From: Tigriopus japonicus
Taxonomy: Eukaryota > Arthropoda > Copepoda > Harpacticoida > Harpacticidae
DNA: 64,000 nucleotides
Reading direction: 5' to 3'
Assembly (NCBI GenBank): GCA_010645155.1
Contig: CM021314.1
Location: 7,018,279-7,082,278 of the forward strand
Part shown: positions 24,575 through 35,711 of the stretch, one piece after another
Layout of the letters: the number at the start of each line of letters is the position of its first letter
Numbering within the stretch: position 1 is the stretch's first letter
Position numbers and translations under genes: made by a program
Notes under the pieces: generated by a model
Told to the model about the DNA's origin: nothing
The model's input: only the letters and a program-made list of their open reading frames with translations
Database searches by the model: none

Positions 24575-25905
24575 GTTGGCTGTACTGCTTTGGTCAGCCA
24601 GGAACATCTCACCACAAGACGTGAACTTCAGCTGACGCGTAGCCCAAAAAGCCCCCTAAAACGGTGCAGCTCCGCAGTGAATTTGAACGAAATTGCCAAT
24701 AGACATTAGAAAAAGGTGTTTGATAGCAAACATCTGTTCAGAACAAAGTCGCAGCGCTTCTTTTCCTGCCATTTATTTTAAAAATGATGCTTTCTGTTCT
24801 CAAGAATTAGTCAAAACTGAATTGATTTAAAACAATGTCTCGCACAAAACTGAGAATGGATCTCAATTAAACGCATGCATAACTTGAATATAATAATACT
24901 AACTGCAGACAACGGGTTCAATTATTCACAGATCAAGTTTCATAAAAATTGAGTGTGTTTTTGGAAAACTGTGACCCTGTTTTTTACAATGAAACTTAAA
25001 GCCAAAGTATTCACACTCTTACCCATAAAAATATCAGTTTTAATCAACATTTTTATCATCTGAAGTGCTTGAAATCCATTTGATGCCAAATATCAACATT
25101 TTGACAGGTCAAACCGAGAGGATGCACAAGATTGAACAAATTCTTCATCAACTTATAATTGAGTTATTGATGATTCCCTCTGAATGATTATTCATGCAGA
25201 GTGAAGTAAAGAACAGATCACCTTCATGGAGCACTATATTTTTCACTTTGATGGTGCTATTAGGTAATTATAATCTGAAACCATTGATATATCAGGATAA
25301 ATTGAATAGGGTTGATAATGAGTGGTGAACGTGATTTGCCCAAGAGTGGGTTGCATTTAATTGTCTCAAATGATGTCTAGACAAAATGTTCACTAATTTA
25401 GTATAAAATATCGAATAGAGGTTGTGAAGAATTCCAAATCTAGTGAAATCTAGCCCTTTAATCCTCATATCTGTGCTGGTCAGCTAGGCCGAAGTGCAGA
25501 GTAACAGTAGGGTAGCCAAAATGAGAAGATAAGCAAGTACTGGGTGGGTGGTTTGTTAAACCTGGTCAAGAAATAAGTGCGTATAAATCACTAAAGACAG
25601 TTACGTCAAGTGACTTTACTTAAAGCTAATGTTCTGGTTAGGATAATTTACTTTTGCAAACTCAAGATGACAATTGTAAAATGATTATCAATATGTGACC
25701 AATATGTGATTGACTTTGAGCTTTTACCTCCCTTTTGTTTGTCTCCACTTATGGGGGAAAATTGTTACACCGATATATTTAGTTCACATTCTCTATATTG
25801 AGTCCATAACACTTCCCTATCCTTAACTCCACGGGCCTCTTTGGGCTCTCAAAAACAACAAAAAAACAGCTGTCTTTGCATCCTCTTCTGTAAGTATATC
25901 CATGG
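24575..25905. mobile_element. dispersed repeat, copy A (inverse of 35.7-36.7 kb)
   Basis: Closely matches the reverse complement of 35712-36690 over almost the whole length. Shared landmarks are TTCAGCTGACGCGTAGCCCA, GTGTTTGATAGCAAACA, TCAACATTTTGA and TTGAGTCCATAACACTTCCC. Copy A holds about 370 bp (about 25415-25785) with no counterpart in copy B, which is an insertion here or a deletion there. No coding sequence or terminal repeats could be defined, so the class is unknown. Confidence 0.7.
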
Positions 25906-26802
25906 CTCAGCCCATGGGAACTTTCCTGACCCTGTCCGACTTTAATTTAAACATTCGTGATTAAGGGCAAGACGATTTTTGCTGTCGTCTTGATCTTGTG
26001 CACGTAAAGTTTGCACACAAACACAGAAATACAGGTCGGTATTTTGAAGTCTGACATTAAAAAAATCATGCAGTTTTGATTTTTTGTTGGAAATAAAGGC
26101 CAATCGTTCCTCTAAATGCCTGGAGAAACACAAAGCTAACTAATTAGCTTTTAAGTCTATCTCACGGCCCCCGCCATCACTATTTTGTCCAAAAAGTTTC
26201 TTAAGATCAACCACAACAATGAATTTGCAAGGTGAACCAGGCAGGGAAATTGACTATTTTGGTGAATCCAAGTTTAGCGATAGAAGTAGAAACGATTAGC
26301 AGAAACAATCTATATTTTAAGTCTTGATACCATTGCCTACACCTGACTAATAATAAACTCAGTTTATTTACTAGAAATTGAGTCATCCATAATCATATAT
26401 TACCAGAAAGAACCATTAAAAACCATTTCATTTCCCTGTATGGGCAACATTTTGAAATATTGACTTGATTCTTTGGAATCCACAGAACAAAGCCGCATCT
26501 TGGAATTATTGTTTGGATCAATGTTAAGTCCAAATTTTTTGCTAGAACACAAGTGTTGCTTAACTGCTTTTAACTTAATCACCCTAAAAACAATTTCTGC
26601 CTATTATTGGCCCGATTCCAGCCAAGTTATCTTCACGGGAAATATGATTGTTTCCAGAGAGTTAGAATCATCGAATGGACGCCAAATGGGAATAATTTTG
26701 ATTCGCCGAAATATATTTTCCCATCCATACGAATTTGCGTCAGATCATGTACCTCTGAAAGGGAGTACATGTAACTTCGGCCGTTACCTTTTTGACCTAC
26801 AA
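25906..26802. other. intergenic stretch, nothing recognised
   Basis: The longest frame (26473-26904, +) has no recognisable domain and runs into a repeat, so it is not supported as a gene. Confidence 0.45.
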
Positions 26803-27045
26803 CAGGGGTGGGAAACCACTTTTGTGTCAAGGCCAACAAACTTTCTACATGTTGTAAGGGGTCCACCAAACAGACGTTGCCAGGTTCAAGGGCCCACAAA
26901 TTAACAATCAAAGAGCTTTGGCCCCCAAGCACAGTTCTATCGATGTCTCGTGGGCCCACTATTTTGGACTTTCCCCATACCCCCTAGCAAAGACCACCCT
27001 TGGGTCTACATGTGGGCCGCGGCACACTAGGTCCAAAACTATCCC
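26803..27045 (+). mobile_element. hAT-like terminus, truncated
   Basis: Begins CAGGGGTGGGAAACCAC and is followed by GGCC-rich sequence (GTGTCAAGGCCAACA, GGGCCGCGGCAC), like the ends of Charlie-type hAT elements. A matching opposite end in reverse orientation is absent, so it is a fragment. Confidence 0.4.
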
Positions 27046-27118
27046 CTTCATTTTTGATTGACTCCCGCGGCTTTCATGATTTGAAAACTCGTTCTTTCAG
27101 CTACTGACGCGACAAATT

Positions 27119-27259
27119 GGCCATTAATTTGTTTGTTATATATTTGTTCGGGTTTTTGAGATATTTGTTTGTTTGGGGTAAATCTGAATCATTTCTAAAT
27201 AAAAGCAGTGTTGCCATCATGATTTGTAATAATTTGTAAAATTATGTTTGATGATAATA
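27119..27259. repeat. fragment of the 59.1-60.6 kb inverted-repeat family, left part
   Basis: Resembles the reverse complement of the loop at about 60170-60300: TTTGTTTGTTTGGGGTAAAT, then AAAAGCAGTGTTGCC and CATGATTTGTAA. The copy continues at about 28860-28985 on the far side of the mariner element, so mariner and the SINE fragment inserted within it. Confidence 0.6.
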
Positions 27260-27261
27260 TA

Positions 27262-28537
27262 CCGGGTGGAACGAAAAAAATCGGACACAATAAATAAATA
27301 TACAAAATATATTATAACTTATATACATATATACAGAATGGAATAATATTTTGGCAAAGTATTTAATAGATATCTAACAACTTATTCACTCAATACGGCC
27401 GCCCTCGGCCGCAATGATGGCGGTGAGCCTCTTGCGGAACGCAATGCAGGTCTTGCGGACGTAGGCCTCATCCATGGCATCCCAGGCTTCGTTCACGGAG
27501 GCCTTCATGGCTTCGACGTTGCTGTGGCGGACCTTACAGGCCTTGGCCTCGATGTGCGGCCAGAAGGCATAATCGAGGGGGTTGGCATCAGGGCTGTAGG
27601 GCGGCCACATGGTCTTGGGCCAGAATCCGATGTTCTCAGTCAGGAACTCTTGGGTCTTCTTTGCTGTGTGGGCTGGCGCCCCATCCTGTTGGAAGACCAC
27701 GTTGCCATCAGGGAAGTTGGTGGCCACCCAGGGGAGCAACTTGGACTTCAGGACGTTGACGTAGTCCGTGGCATTGAGCCTGTACCCCCCTGGGAACCAG
27801 ACCAATGGGGCAGCCAGCCCATTGGATGCCACAAAGCCAAGAGCCATGGCTGAGGCTGGATGCTTCGTGGTGGAGATGGTCCTGGCCTCTTCGTCGACGT
27901 CCCCGAAGCTGACGTGTCGGTCATTGCGCCTGTTGAAGATGGGGTCGACGTCGAAAGTCTTCTCATCACTGAAGATGAGGATGCGGCCAGCTGGGGTAGA
28001 CTTGAGGTTGTTGAGAAGTCCCTGGCATCATTGGAGATGGGTTTCCTTCATGCTGGCCGTCAGGATGGGCCTCTCCAACCGCACCAAGGACTTCCCCCAA
28101 GCTTGGCCACCGTCCTGTTCACCGTGGTGTGGGAGACGTTGAGGTCCTTGCTGTGGGCACGGAGCGGCTTCTTCGGATCGTCCTGGATGGTTCTCTTGAG
28201 GGCCTCAGGATCGAGTTTGCCCTTGCGGCCGCTGCCCACCTTGCGCTCGATGCCAACACCCTCTTCCATCTTGCTTTTTACCGTGTAGACGGTGGATCGG
28301 GCCACACCCGTTTGCCTAACGATGGCCGTGGGCGCCAGCCCCGCACGAAGCAGAGCCTCTATTTGAACTCTTCGATCACGTTGTGAAGCCATTTGGGGTC
28401 GTATCTGCTCGTGCGGGGCCTCATTCGACAGCTGTTGTTGTGGGGAATCTACTAGCGTCGGAACTTTTGAATTCGCACTCACGCAACCTCGAATATCTAC
28501 CGAAGAAGAAGTGTCCGATTTTTTTCGTTCCACCCGG
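27262..28537 (-). mobile_element. mariner-like element with perfect 27-bp TIRs and TA duplication
   Basis: The termini at 27262-27288 and 28511-28537 are identical 27-bp inverted repeats (they begin CCGGGTGGAACG and end TCGGACAC). Each is flanked by TA (27260-27261 and 28538-28539). The element is 1276 bp with one minus-strand transposase gene. GC is much higher than the surroundings. Perfect terminal repeats together with only two lesions in the gene suggest recent activity. Confidence 0.95.
27386..28392 (-). pseudogene. mariner-type transposase, one frameshift and one stop
   Basis: The start MASQRDRRVQ is at 28390-28392. The N-terminal paired-type helix-turn-helix DNA-binding region (ALLRAGLAPTAIVRQTGVA, later HSKDLNVSHTTVNRTVAKLGG) is intact. 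A single base is missing in a G run near 28100, shifting the frame. A TGA sits at about 28030. Beyond it the catalytic core is good: FSDEKTFDVD carries the first Asp. FQQDGAPAHT carries the second and PDANPLDYAFW the third, with 36 residues between the last two by my count. That points to the maT/mori-like DD37D side of the mariner family rather than classic DD34D. The 1007-nt span fits a 335-aa protein less one base. It is not translatable as it stands. Confidence 0.92.
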
Positions 28538-28565
28538 TACACCACAATATTCAATTCTGTTGAAA

Positions 28566-28701
28566 GGTGTTTTTTTGGATTGTTGGTGCAAGGGTCGGAG
28601 GGTTGAGCCTCGCCCGGCCAGCAAAGCCAGCCTTCACATCGTCCAAATTGTTCCGATAGGCAATCTCATGTCCGGTATCAGAATGGTTCTCTGTCTGTGG
28701 A
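28566..28701 (-). mobile_element. 3' part of a tRNA-derived SINE, 5'-truncated
   Basis: On the minus strand this matches 56325-56446. It shares the words TGATACCGGACATG, GATTGCCTATCGGAA and GGCCGGGCGAGGCTC, then CCAACAATCC followed by an A run. The tRNA-like head is missing. Confidence 0.8.
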
Positions 28702-29135
28702 TTTATGAGTCCAAGAAGTTTATTTCATGCAGTTTTAACACATAGTTTTGACCTTTGAAAGTTTTTAAGGCCTTAGCTTGCTATTGACCTATCTCCAATC
28801 CTAAGGCATTTCACTCATGATAACCCTGTTTTTCTGATAGAATAAAACAATCATCATCTTTGGACCTCTTTTTCCGATTTGTTTGTTTTTATTTGTGATT
28901 TGTATGTGCTTGGTATGCTATTGTTTGTTCGTTGTTATATTTGTCTTCTACTTGGACTTCTACTATTTCTCAGTCAGTCAGCATTCTTCTTTTCCTACAA
29001 GCACTAGCCAAGCAAACGAGGGAATTTAAAATAAGGCAAACCTCTAAATTTATGTTTGTAAAATGATGAGCCATTTTGATCCCTTTAGCCATTCTGGGAG
29101 GGCTCACAATCCTCAAGACTGAGAAAATCTCACAA
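28702..29135. other. intergenic stretch including part of the 59-60 kb repeat family
   Basis: The part at about 28860-28985 (GATTTGTTTG, CTTGGTATGCTATTGTTTG) resembles 60475-60560. No gene is visible. Confidence 0.5.
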
Positions 29136-29139
29136 TTAA

Positions 29140-29793
29140 CCCTGCCTTAAATGTCAGTGTTTACGCGCTAATCAGCGCCCCTGTAATCAAATTGAAACAT
29201 AGATGCCACCTGGTGGAGTGAGTATTAGTGCCACCCTTACACAAAAGTTCAGGGTTTTTTTCAGTAGTTCATTTCTTTGCAATGGCATTATGTTATCAAA
29301 GGCGCATATTTTAGAGAAATTTGATTGTTAAGAAGTTGTGATGGACCGAAAGCGCTTTCGGCCGAAATTACGGCCGAAATTTCGGTTTCGGTTTCGGTTA
29401 TGCCTACCGAAACCGAAAGCAGACAAGCACTATAAAAAATGGAGTTTGACAGCAAAATGGAAAAAATTGGTCCAAAAACCCTGAAATTTAAGTTTTCCGA
29501 TTTTTCAAAATTTGCGACTACCCTACATCGAACACATGAGCATTCTAATTTTTAAGACGGATTTTGCATTTAAACAATTTTTTAATCACCTGCTTTCGGT
29601 TTCGGTTAAGCCCTCTTTCGGCCGAAACTTTCGGTCTCGGTTATGAGCCCTTTCGGTCCATCACTATTAAGATGTTTACAGCTGTCCCAAAGAGTGGCAC
29701 TACAAATAACCATCTGGCAACTATGTTTTGATTTGATCACAGGGGGCGCTGATCAGCGCGTAAACACCGTAAACACAGACATTCAAGGCAGGG
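29140..29793. mobile_element. piggyBac-type non-autonomous element with TTAA duplication
   Basis: The ends are CCCTGCCTTAAATGTC (from 29140) and, inverted, CCCTGCCTTGAATGTC (up to 29793). They are flanked by TTAA at 29136-29139 and 29794-29797. The inverted similarity extends over about 100 bp, including GTTTACGCGC and CAGCGCCCC. CCC-starting ends with a TTAA target are characteristic of piggyBac. There is no transposase. A second element (29336-29666) sits inside. Confidence 0.85.
29336..29666. mobile_element. hAT-type MITE nested in the piggyBac-type element
   Basis: The ends are TTGTGATGGACCGAAAG and, inverted, TAGTGATGGACCGAAAG. The flanking 8-mers TTAAGAAG (29328-29335) and TTAAGATG (29667-29674) match at seven of eight positions. 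The subterminal regions are full of CGGTTTCGGTT words in both orientations. It is non-coding. Confidence 0.85.
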
Positions 29794-29797
29794 TTAA

Positions 29798-30649
29798 TTG
29801 CCTTAATTTCAATTTGTATGTTACTCATCTTTGCTTTGCCAGTGGTGATCAAGAATCAAAGAAAGAATCCAGTGCAATGTTGCTAGATCTCAGTCTTCAG
29901 TGTCATTTTTTTTCATTTTAGCCAGTGAGAGCTAAAATGGCATGCAGTGGCAGTACAGATTGCAACTTGCCTGTACAATGAAATATAGGGGAATATCCCA
30001 AAGCATTGAACTTTAAGGACAAACAGTTACAGACAAGACAAGCATTTTTTGGGTTTCAAATTTCTGGCATAGAATCTCAAAGCCACACAAAGTTTTAATT
30101 GACCTTGAACAGATGACTAGTTAAAAGACAAAAAAGGCATAAAAACCACCTTGAAAGAAATTGAAGTGACAAAAGAAACCAGAGAAAAAAAATATTCGAG
30201 TAGCAGCAATGGACAAAACAAAAAAGTGAATGTAGCAAGTTTTCGAAAAAGTCATAAAAAGATTGGAATGGCATTGCCGATCTCATTGAATAGTTGTGGA
30301 TATCCTTGTTTCATCATTCTGATCAATGCGGATGCATCACAGTTGAAATTGATAAATTCGCATCAACACTTTGCATTGATTATAAAAGTGACAAATATTG
30401 AATAGAATATTTTTACCTAACAATGTTTGCCTTGAAATTTTGAAATCCTAATCATCATACCCATGTGTTGTTACAAATGAAACATTTTTGGCCATATGCT
30501 ACATTACTTTTAGTGATTTACAATCTCCACACATCTCGGTCTTTCCAGAAACCAGGAAGATTCCATGCTTTTCCCTCACTCCAAAAAACTTCCAAGTACG
30601 CAAACGATCAATAAGAGATACGTTCCCTATAAGAATTCAGGGTCATCAT
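29798..30649. other. intergenic stretch, nothing recognised
   Basis: No gene or delimited repeat seen. Confidence 0.5.
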
Positions 30650-31627
30650 TAAGGGTGCAGATTTCAGGCAAATAAGATTTTATGCCCAAAAACATGTTTA
30701 TTTGCTATTTGTTAGCTTTTCAAGTTCATTTGCCATTTTACATTTCATTTGACATTTTTGGGCAAATAAATGCAAAATTTGTCGTTTTTTGGTCAAATCA
30801 AAGCAAAAATTGTCGTTTTTGTTCAAAAATTGGAAGAAAGAAATTTTGCCCTAAATGTTTTGTTTAAAGGATATATTGATTATTCAACGGAATAAAAATA
30901 TTTTCTCTTAAATGTTCAAATACTTGCATTCTACTTTATTGGGTAATGGTGACGATGTGAGGTCCGGATGAAAGAGCGAGCCAGTGTTACCAGAACGTTT
31001 TGAATTAGTCATGCCAAAAAACATCAAGAAAAAGGCCAGATTTGATTTGACAGAAACTAATTGTGTCATGCCATGATTGGAACTTTAGCTCACAAATTTG
31101 GAAACCAAAGTATTGATTTAAAGCATTTCAAAAGTTCTATATTTGCTCCAAAGAATGAATATGAGATTATATCTATGGCCTACTCTGGCTACTCATTAAT
31201 AATCTGGAATTTGATAAATTGAGAATCTGTTAATCAAGAATTTTCATTAGGTCACTAGCAAAAGCTAGTGTCTTTCTGTTTTGAAAGTAAAACATGTTCT
31301 AAATGAAAAGAGGTGTTATCTATGGCATTTGTCATTTTACAGTTTGAAACTCTTGATTTGGAAATATCTGGCAATGCTGCTTTGTTGTTCCTTCGTCCAG
31401 ACCTCACATCATCACCATTACCCTTTATTGTTGGTGAAACATAATGCTCATTTTCCAAATTTAGTGGCCAGTTTTGCTATATTTTGGTAAATTTTTGTGT
31501 CTATTTGCCATTTTATTTGCCACTTCCTTGTTAATTGGCCATTTTAGTTGCCAATTTGGACGCTTTAATTTGCCATTTTTGGGGCCTAAAAGGCATGGTT
31601 TTTTTTTGCCAGAAATCTGCACCTCTA
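30650..31627. mobile_element. hAT-type non-autonomous element, perfect 8-bp duplication
   Basis: The ends are TAAGGGTGCAGATTTCAGGC and, inverted, TAGAGGTGCAGATTTCTGGC. GTCATCAT flanks both sides (30642-30649 and 31628-31635). The subterminal regions are rich in TTTGCCATTT words. No transposase is present. It carries another inverted repeat inside (about 30930-31435). Confidence 0.92.
30930..31435. mobile_element. inverted-repeat insertion inside the hAT element
   Basis: Arms of about 55 bp at 30930-30985 and 31380-31435 share GGGTAATGGTGAYGATGTGA and GGTC(C/T)GGA(T/C)GAA in inverse orientation. They are probably the ends of a nested MITE whose target site I could not define. Confidence 0.6.
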
Positions 31628-31635
31628 GTCATCAT

Positions 31636-32270
31636 ATAAAGGCCTGATTGACGAATGTGCAGGACTAAAACCAATCAGAATACTTTCAAGCTACCAAAAA
31701 TACCCAATCTTCCAAAGATCTGTCTACCAGAATTCTTACTGATGATAACTTATCAGCAAGTTTAATCTTTTTAAACATCACATTCTCATTTTGGGGAGAG
31801 CGATATGAGAAAATCAGTACAAGCGGTGAAGCATTGCAAGTATCAAAACAGAAACAGCAAAGTCGGATCAAAATGAGCGGGAAAAGTAAGAATTGCCACA
31901 ATTTCTACCAATATCTAATAGTACACGTCTTAAGAGTTGGTGCAAACAGCTTCAGGTGATAAAGCACAAGACTTGTTTGAACTTTTTGAAGTTGAAGGTT
32001 TTCAACCTCAACCCTCTGTTTAGCGCCACCATTGGTGTCAGGCAAATATTGCTCAAGCCAAAATTGCTCTTGAAATACTGTTTAGGTTTAGTTCAATTAA
32101 AATCTAACAGAAAAAAAAATGTTGAGAAAACCTTAAAAATTCATACTTATTCCAATTGTTATCCTTAAAAATATGTTTTATATATATATTCGATTTAATG
32201 ATCCGCTCTTTAACTTAAATATATTTCTGTTCACTAGATTGTGTTATTACTTAATTTCTATTGAAATGTC
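31636..32270. other. intergenic stretch, nothing recognised
   Basis: AT-rich, no gene visible. Confidence 0.5.
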
Positions 32271-32364
32271 AAACTTAGGGTGTTGTGATATTTTGCGGAG
32301 CCAAACGAAAACTGGAATTGCAACCTCTAGCAACATGGTCCTACAACGGCAGGCCGCGTGTTAA

Positions 32365-32544
32365 CGCACTTAATTCAAAAGCGAAAGTGACCAAAATCAA
32401 GTCGAATTAGCATTTGTCGAGTAAATATTCTCCCTAGCTGCTGCATTTCAAACACAGGAGTTGTCATGAGTATAAAAGAGTAAATACTCAAGGCTAGTTA
32501 ATCTAACTTGATTTTGGTGTGCTCTCGCTTTTGAATTAGGTGCA
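32365..32544. mobile_element. small MITE, possibly TTAA-targeted
   Basis: The ends are CGCACTTAATTCAAAAGCG and, inverted, TGCACCTAATTCAAAAGCG, each bordered by TTAA (32361-32364 and 32545-32548). Because the inverted match runs two bases past TTAA, TTAA could be part of the terminus rather than a target duplication. Confidence 0.6.
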
Positions 32545-32550
32545 TTAACA

Positions 32551-32880
32551 TGGGGCCACAGACCATATAATGGCTAGACCTCGCTTCTTGCGAGAAAAAG
32601 GTGGACAACTTTGCTTCATCAGCTGCAACATAACACTACACCCTAAAATGGTGGGAATTTCGAAGTTTTGAAAATTTTGCCAGCGTGGCCAAATCCTGAA
32701 CAAACTCAACGTACTGTACGTACTTTGTTCTCGACGCGAGCGAGCGTCGTTATTTCTGAGCACGCGGTCGCCGAGATTTCGAAGCTTATGCAGCTGGGCC
32801 AAGTGGTGTCACTTTTCTCTCGCTAACGGAACAGGCCAATGCGACATCTAGTCATTATATGATCTGGGCATGCGGCCCTA
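32551..32880. mobile_element. small inverted-repeat unit
   Basis: GGGCCACAGACCATATAATG at the left pairs with the inverse of CATTATATGATCTGGGCATG and GCGGCCCTA at the right. It directly abuts the preceding MITE. The class is not determined. Confidence 0.55.
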
Positions 32881-33413
32881 TGAACGATTTTAAAGAAAAC
32901 CAACATTTACTTCATCTAGATGGCTCTCACATGATTAATCATGGCCTCAACACATCCTACTTGGGTGCCCTCCCTCTCTTGTTCTCATAATCAACAACTC
33001 GCCATCAGAGCAAGCCCCTAAGGAAGCAAAGTTGAGCTTCAATCAAAGAGGAAAATGACAATCAGCGCCATCTTGAGGTAGAAAGGGTTGTGGGTGCTTC
33101 TGTTTAGTCTTTGGCCTTAATTTGTGATTACTCAGCATGGCTTTTTGATTTTTGAACACAATAATATCGTAGCTGAGCTCTACAAGACTCAAAGCATGAA
33201 GAGAAATCGACTTTAAGATGGAAGCTACAATTTTGGCAACAAGTTTAAGTTGAGGATAGATCTGAAATAAAGAGAATTTGCCCGTCTTGGCTCCATCTAA
33301 TGGCGATTTTTGTAACCTTCATTTAAAATTCTTCATGTTGTACGACTATGTTGTTTTAGGTTGCGAGTCCAGTTTTCATTTGGCTCCGCAAAACATAACA
33401 TCACCCTGAGTTT

Positions 33414-33919
33414 ATCCAATACAACACAGACCAATACAGGATCAAGGTGGCTTGGGCTTTGAAGAAGCACATGAAAACCTGAAACGGGAGTGGCAACCAC
33501 CGAGTCCTTTGAACCTCCGCTTCAAATGAGGTTTAGTCATAACAATTTAAAACAATATCTAATATCCTGAAAAATTACCAGATCAATTAAATACTCATCT
33601 TTCTAAACTAATCCCATGTTTCCAGCCCTTTTTCATGATTGAAATTCAATTTGGAAATCCAGCGCTAAAGACAAAACTTCGAAACACAGGTGTTGTGTGG
33701 AAATCTAGTTTGAACTTTTCCCGCTAGATGGCGCTAGAACGAGTCGCACACCGCGCCTCTAGCGGATATTTCACTTTCCCGAGTATGAATAAAATAGGCT
33801 AGAACTCTAGAATCATGTAAGACAAGCCAAGAAAAAAATGTGACTGACTCAACCCGGTAACTTTATCAAATCAATTCGTAGCAAGCAACATGTGGAATGT
33901 CTTGGCGAGACATCACTTT
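33414..33919. other. intergenic stretch with a short perfect-ended hairpin
   Basis: At about 33722-33766 CCGCTAGATGGCGC pairs with GCGCCTCTAGCGG across a short spacer. No gene is visible. Confidence 0.5.
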
Positions 33920-35411
33920 CAGTGCTCTCAGATTTGGGTAAAATTACCAAATCTAGGTAATTTTTGACCCCCTTTTGGTATAAAAAATGTCAATTGGTAA
34001 ACTACCAAAACACTGAAATTTGGGTAATATTGAAGTCCAAGCTCTTAGACAACTAAATTTTGTTCATGCAGGGTAAAATTTTGCGAAAAAGGCTGAAAAG
34101 TTTACTGTGCTTTGAATTTTCAGTGCTGCCATTTTTGACTCATAGTTTATGTCACTTTCCTAGAAAAAGTCAGTGTGACATAATCTTTCTGGCACAGAAT
34201 CCTAAACAAGGACAGTTGTGACAAGGCAACACTTAACCAAAAATCGAACTCTGAGCACATCCTTACAGTGCCTCCAGGTATATGAGGGGAAAAAGCGCAA
34301 TTTACAACAAAGACACAGACTAGGTAGAAAAAGTCAATCGTTCAGAAAAAAGGGCAAAAAAGTAGGCGCAAACTAGTGCTCTAGCGCAAACAAGCCCCAA
34401 AAAGTGTATGATTAGCGTGAAAGTGCAATATTAGCGCAAAAATGCAAGCAAGATATGAGACTCTGCATCCATGGGAGGATTGTCTTTGCATCAGCTCACA
34501 TCAAGGAGAAATTTTGCAGGAGTAGCTTGTAAATACTAAGGCATATTGGCAAATGTAATCCAATGTACAAAATTTTGGAGGTGATCAGTTGTAAGCTGTG
34601 AACAGTATTTCTTGTTTTGATTTCAACAAGCTGACCGCACATAAATGCATTTGAACTTGACCTCGTCTTAACCATAGTCAAGAAGAGGTGGATGAAATTA
34701 GTTTTTTGAAAGCAGAGAATATGAACTCTTAGCTTTTGCAAGCTGCCTGTACAGTATTTCTCCTTGTTATGATACTGTTGCTCAATAAGCTGATGAACTG
34801 TTAGTGTGCTGTTAGTGCTCGCTTCTGCTTGATTGCGTTGACAGCTTCACATTTGATCATCCTTGCTCCCATTCACGAGAATGTGTTATATTTTACAAGG
34901 GTTGTTATTGATATTTTACAGAAGCTGTTTTTGATATTTTACAGGAGCTGTTATTGATATTTTAAAGAATTTGTCTACAATTTTTCAGCTCTATGGAACA
35001 ATGGAGTTAAAAGTTATGCATCTTTGAAATTCAGGCAAATGTAGCTGGAAAATGAACTCGTTCTACCTTGTGTTGCAAGATCTTGCATGGACCACTCATA
35101 AGATAGGACAACTTATGGCATTTGAAAAATTTGTTTTTAGTGTCCAAGGAATAGCAACAAGTGAATAACATGTTGTATTAGGAACAATTCACAATTGCTT
35201 CGTAAGGATAATTTCTTGCAATGGCTGTCTTGTCATCTGGTTTGATAATTTTTATACGTTTATATATTAAAAAACAAGTGTTGAAAACATTAGAAAGTGA
35301 TCAAAATTGATAAAAAAATAAGTTACGGTATTTTTTTGGGTATTTTTTTGTAAAAATTCAAAGTTTGGGTAATTTTTCTGGGTAATTTTGACGAAAAAAC
35401 TGAGAGCACTA
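33920..35411. mobile_element. hAT-type non-autonomous element, 1.5 kb, perfect 8-bp duplication
   Basis: The ends are CAGTGCTCTCAGATTTGGG and, inverted, TAGTGCTCTCAGTTTTTTC. ATCACTTT flanks both sides (33912-33919 and 35412-35419). Both subterminal regions contain GGGTAATTTT-like words in opposite orientation. A three-unit tandem repeat around GATATTTTACAGGAGCTGTT lies at about 34895-34975. No transposase was recognised. Confidence 0.92.
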
Positions 35412-35419
35412 ATCACTTT

Positions 35420-35711
35420 CGTGCTTCACACTGAAATACCCACAAGGAACCTCCAGGGACTCGAAGCTAATGGAGGCCATGAATGTAACCTTTTAGAATG
35501 TCACCAATTTAAGTGCACAGTCTAAGGGTCTAAAAGGTTGATGGACAAATTAAGATCATCCAGGCGAACTAATGGTAACTAGCCAAAGGTTGACACGAGA
35601 ACACACGAGTAACGTGAATCTCCGAAGTGCCTTGGTTCAACTTCGAAGATCCGTAGGGGAGACTAATTTCTCTGAATAACTCTGACTGCCCACGGTAGAG
35701 TCGTTGCTAGC
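35420..35711. other. intergenic stretch, nothing recognised
   Basis: No gene or repeat boundary seen. Confidence 0.45.

Larger units (their letters stand above)
32271..33413. mobile_element. inverted-repeat element with ~55-60 bp termini and nested insertions
   Basis: The termini at 32271-32325 and 33359-33413 are reverse complements: AAACTTAGGGTG versus AAACTCAGGGTG, then TTTTGCGGAGCCAAA and GAAAACTGGA. Two smaller inverted-repeat units lie inside (32365-32544 and 32551-32880). No transposase frame is present. Confidence 0.75.

Noticed and set aside
27524..28288. Plus-strand frames in the mariner element
   Set aside because: They lie opposite the transposase and are explained by its GC-rich codons.
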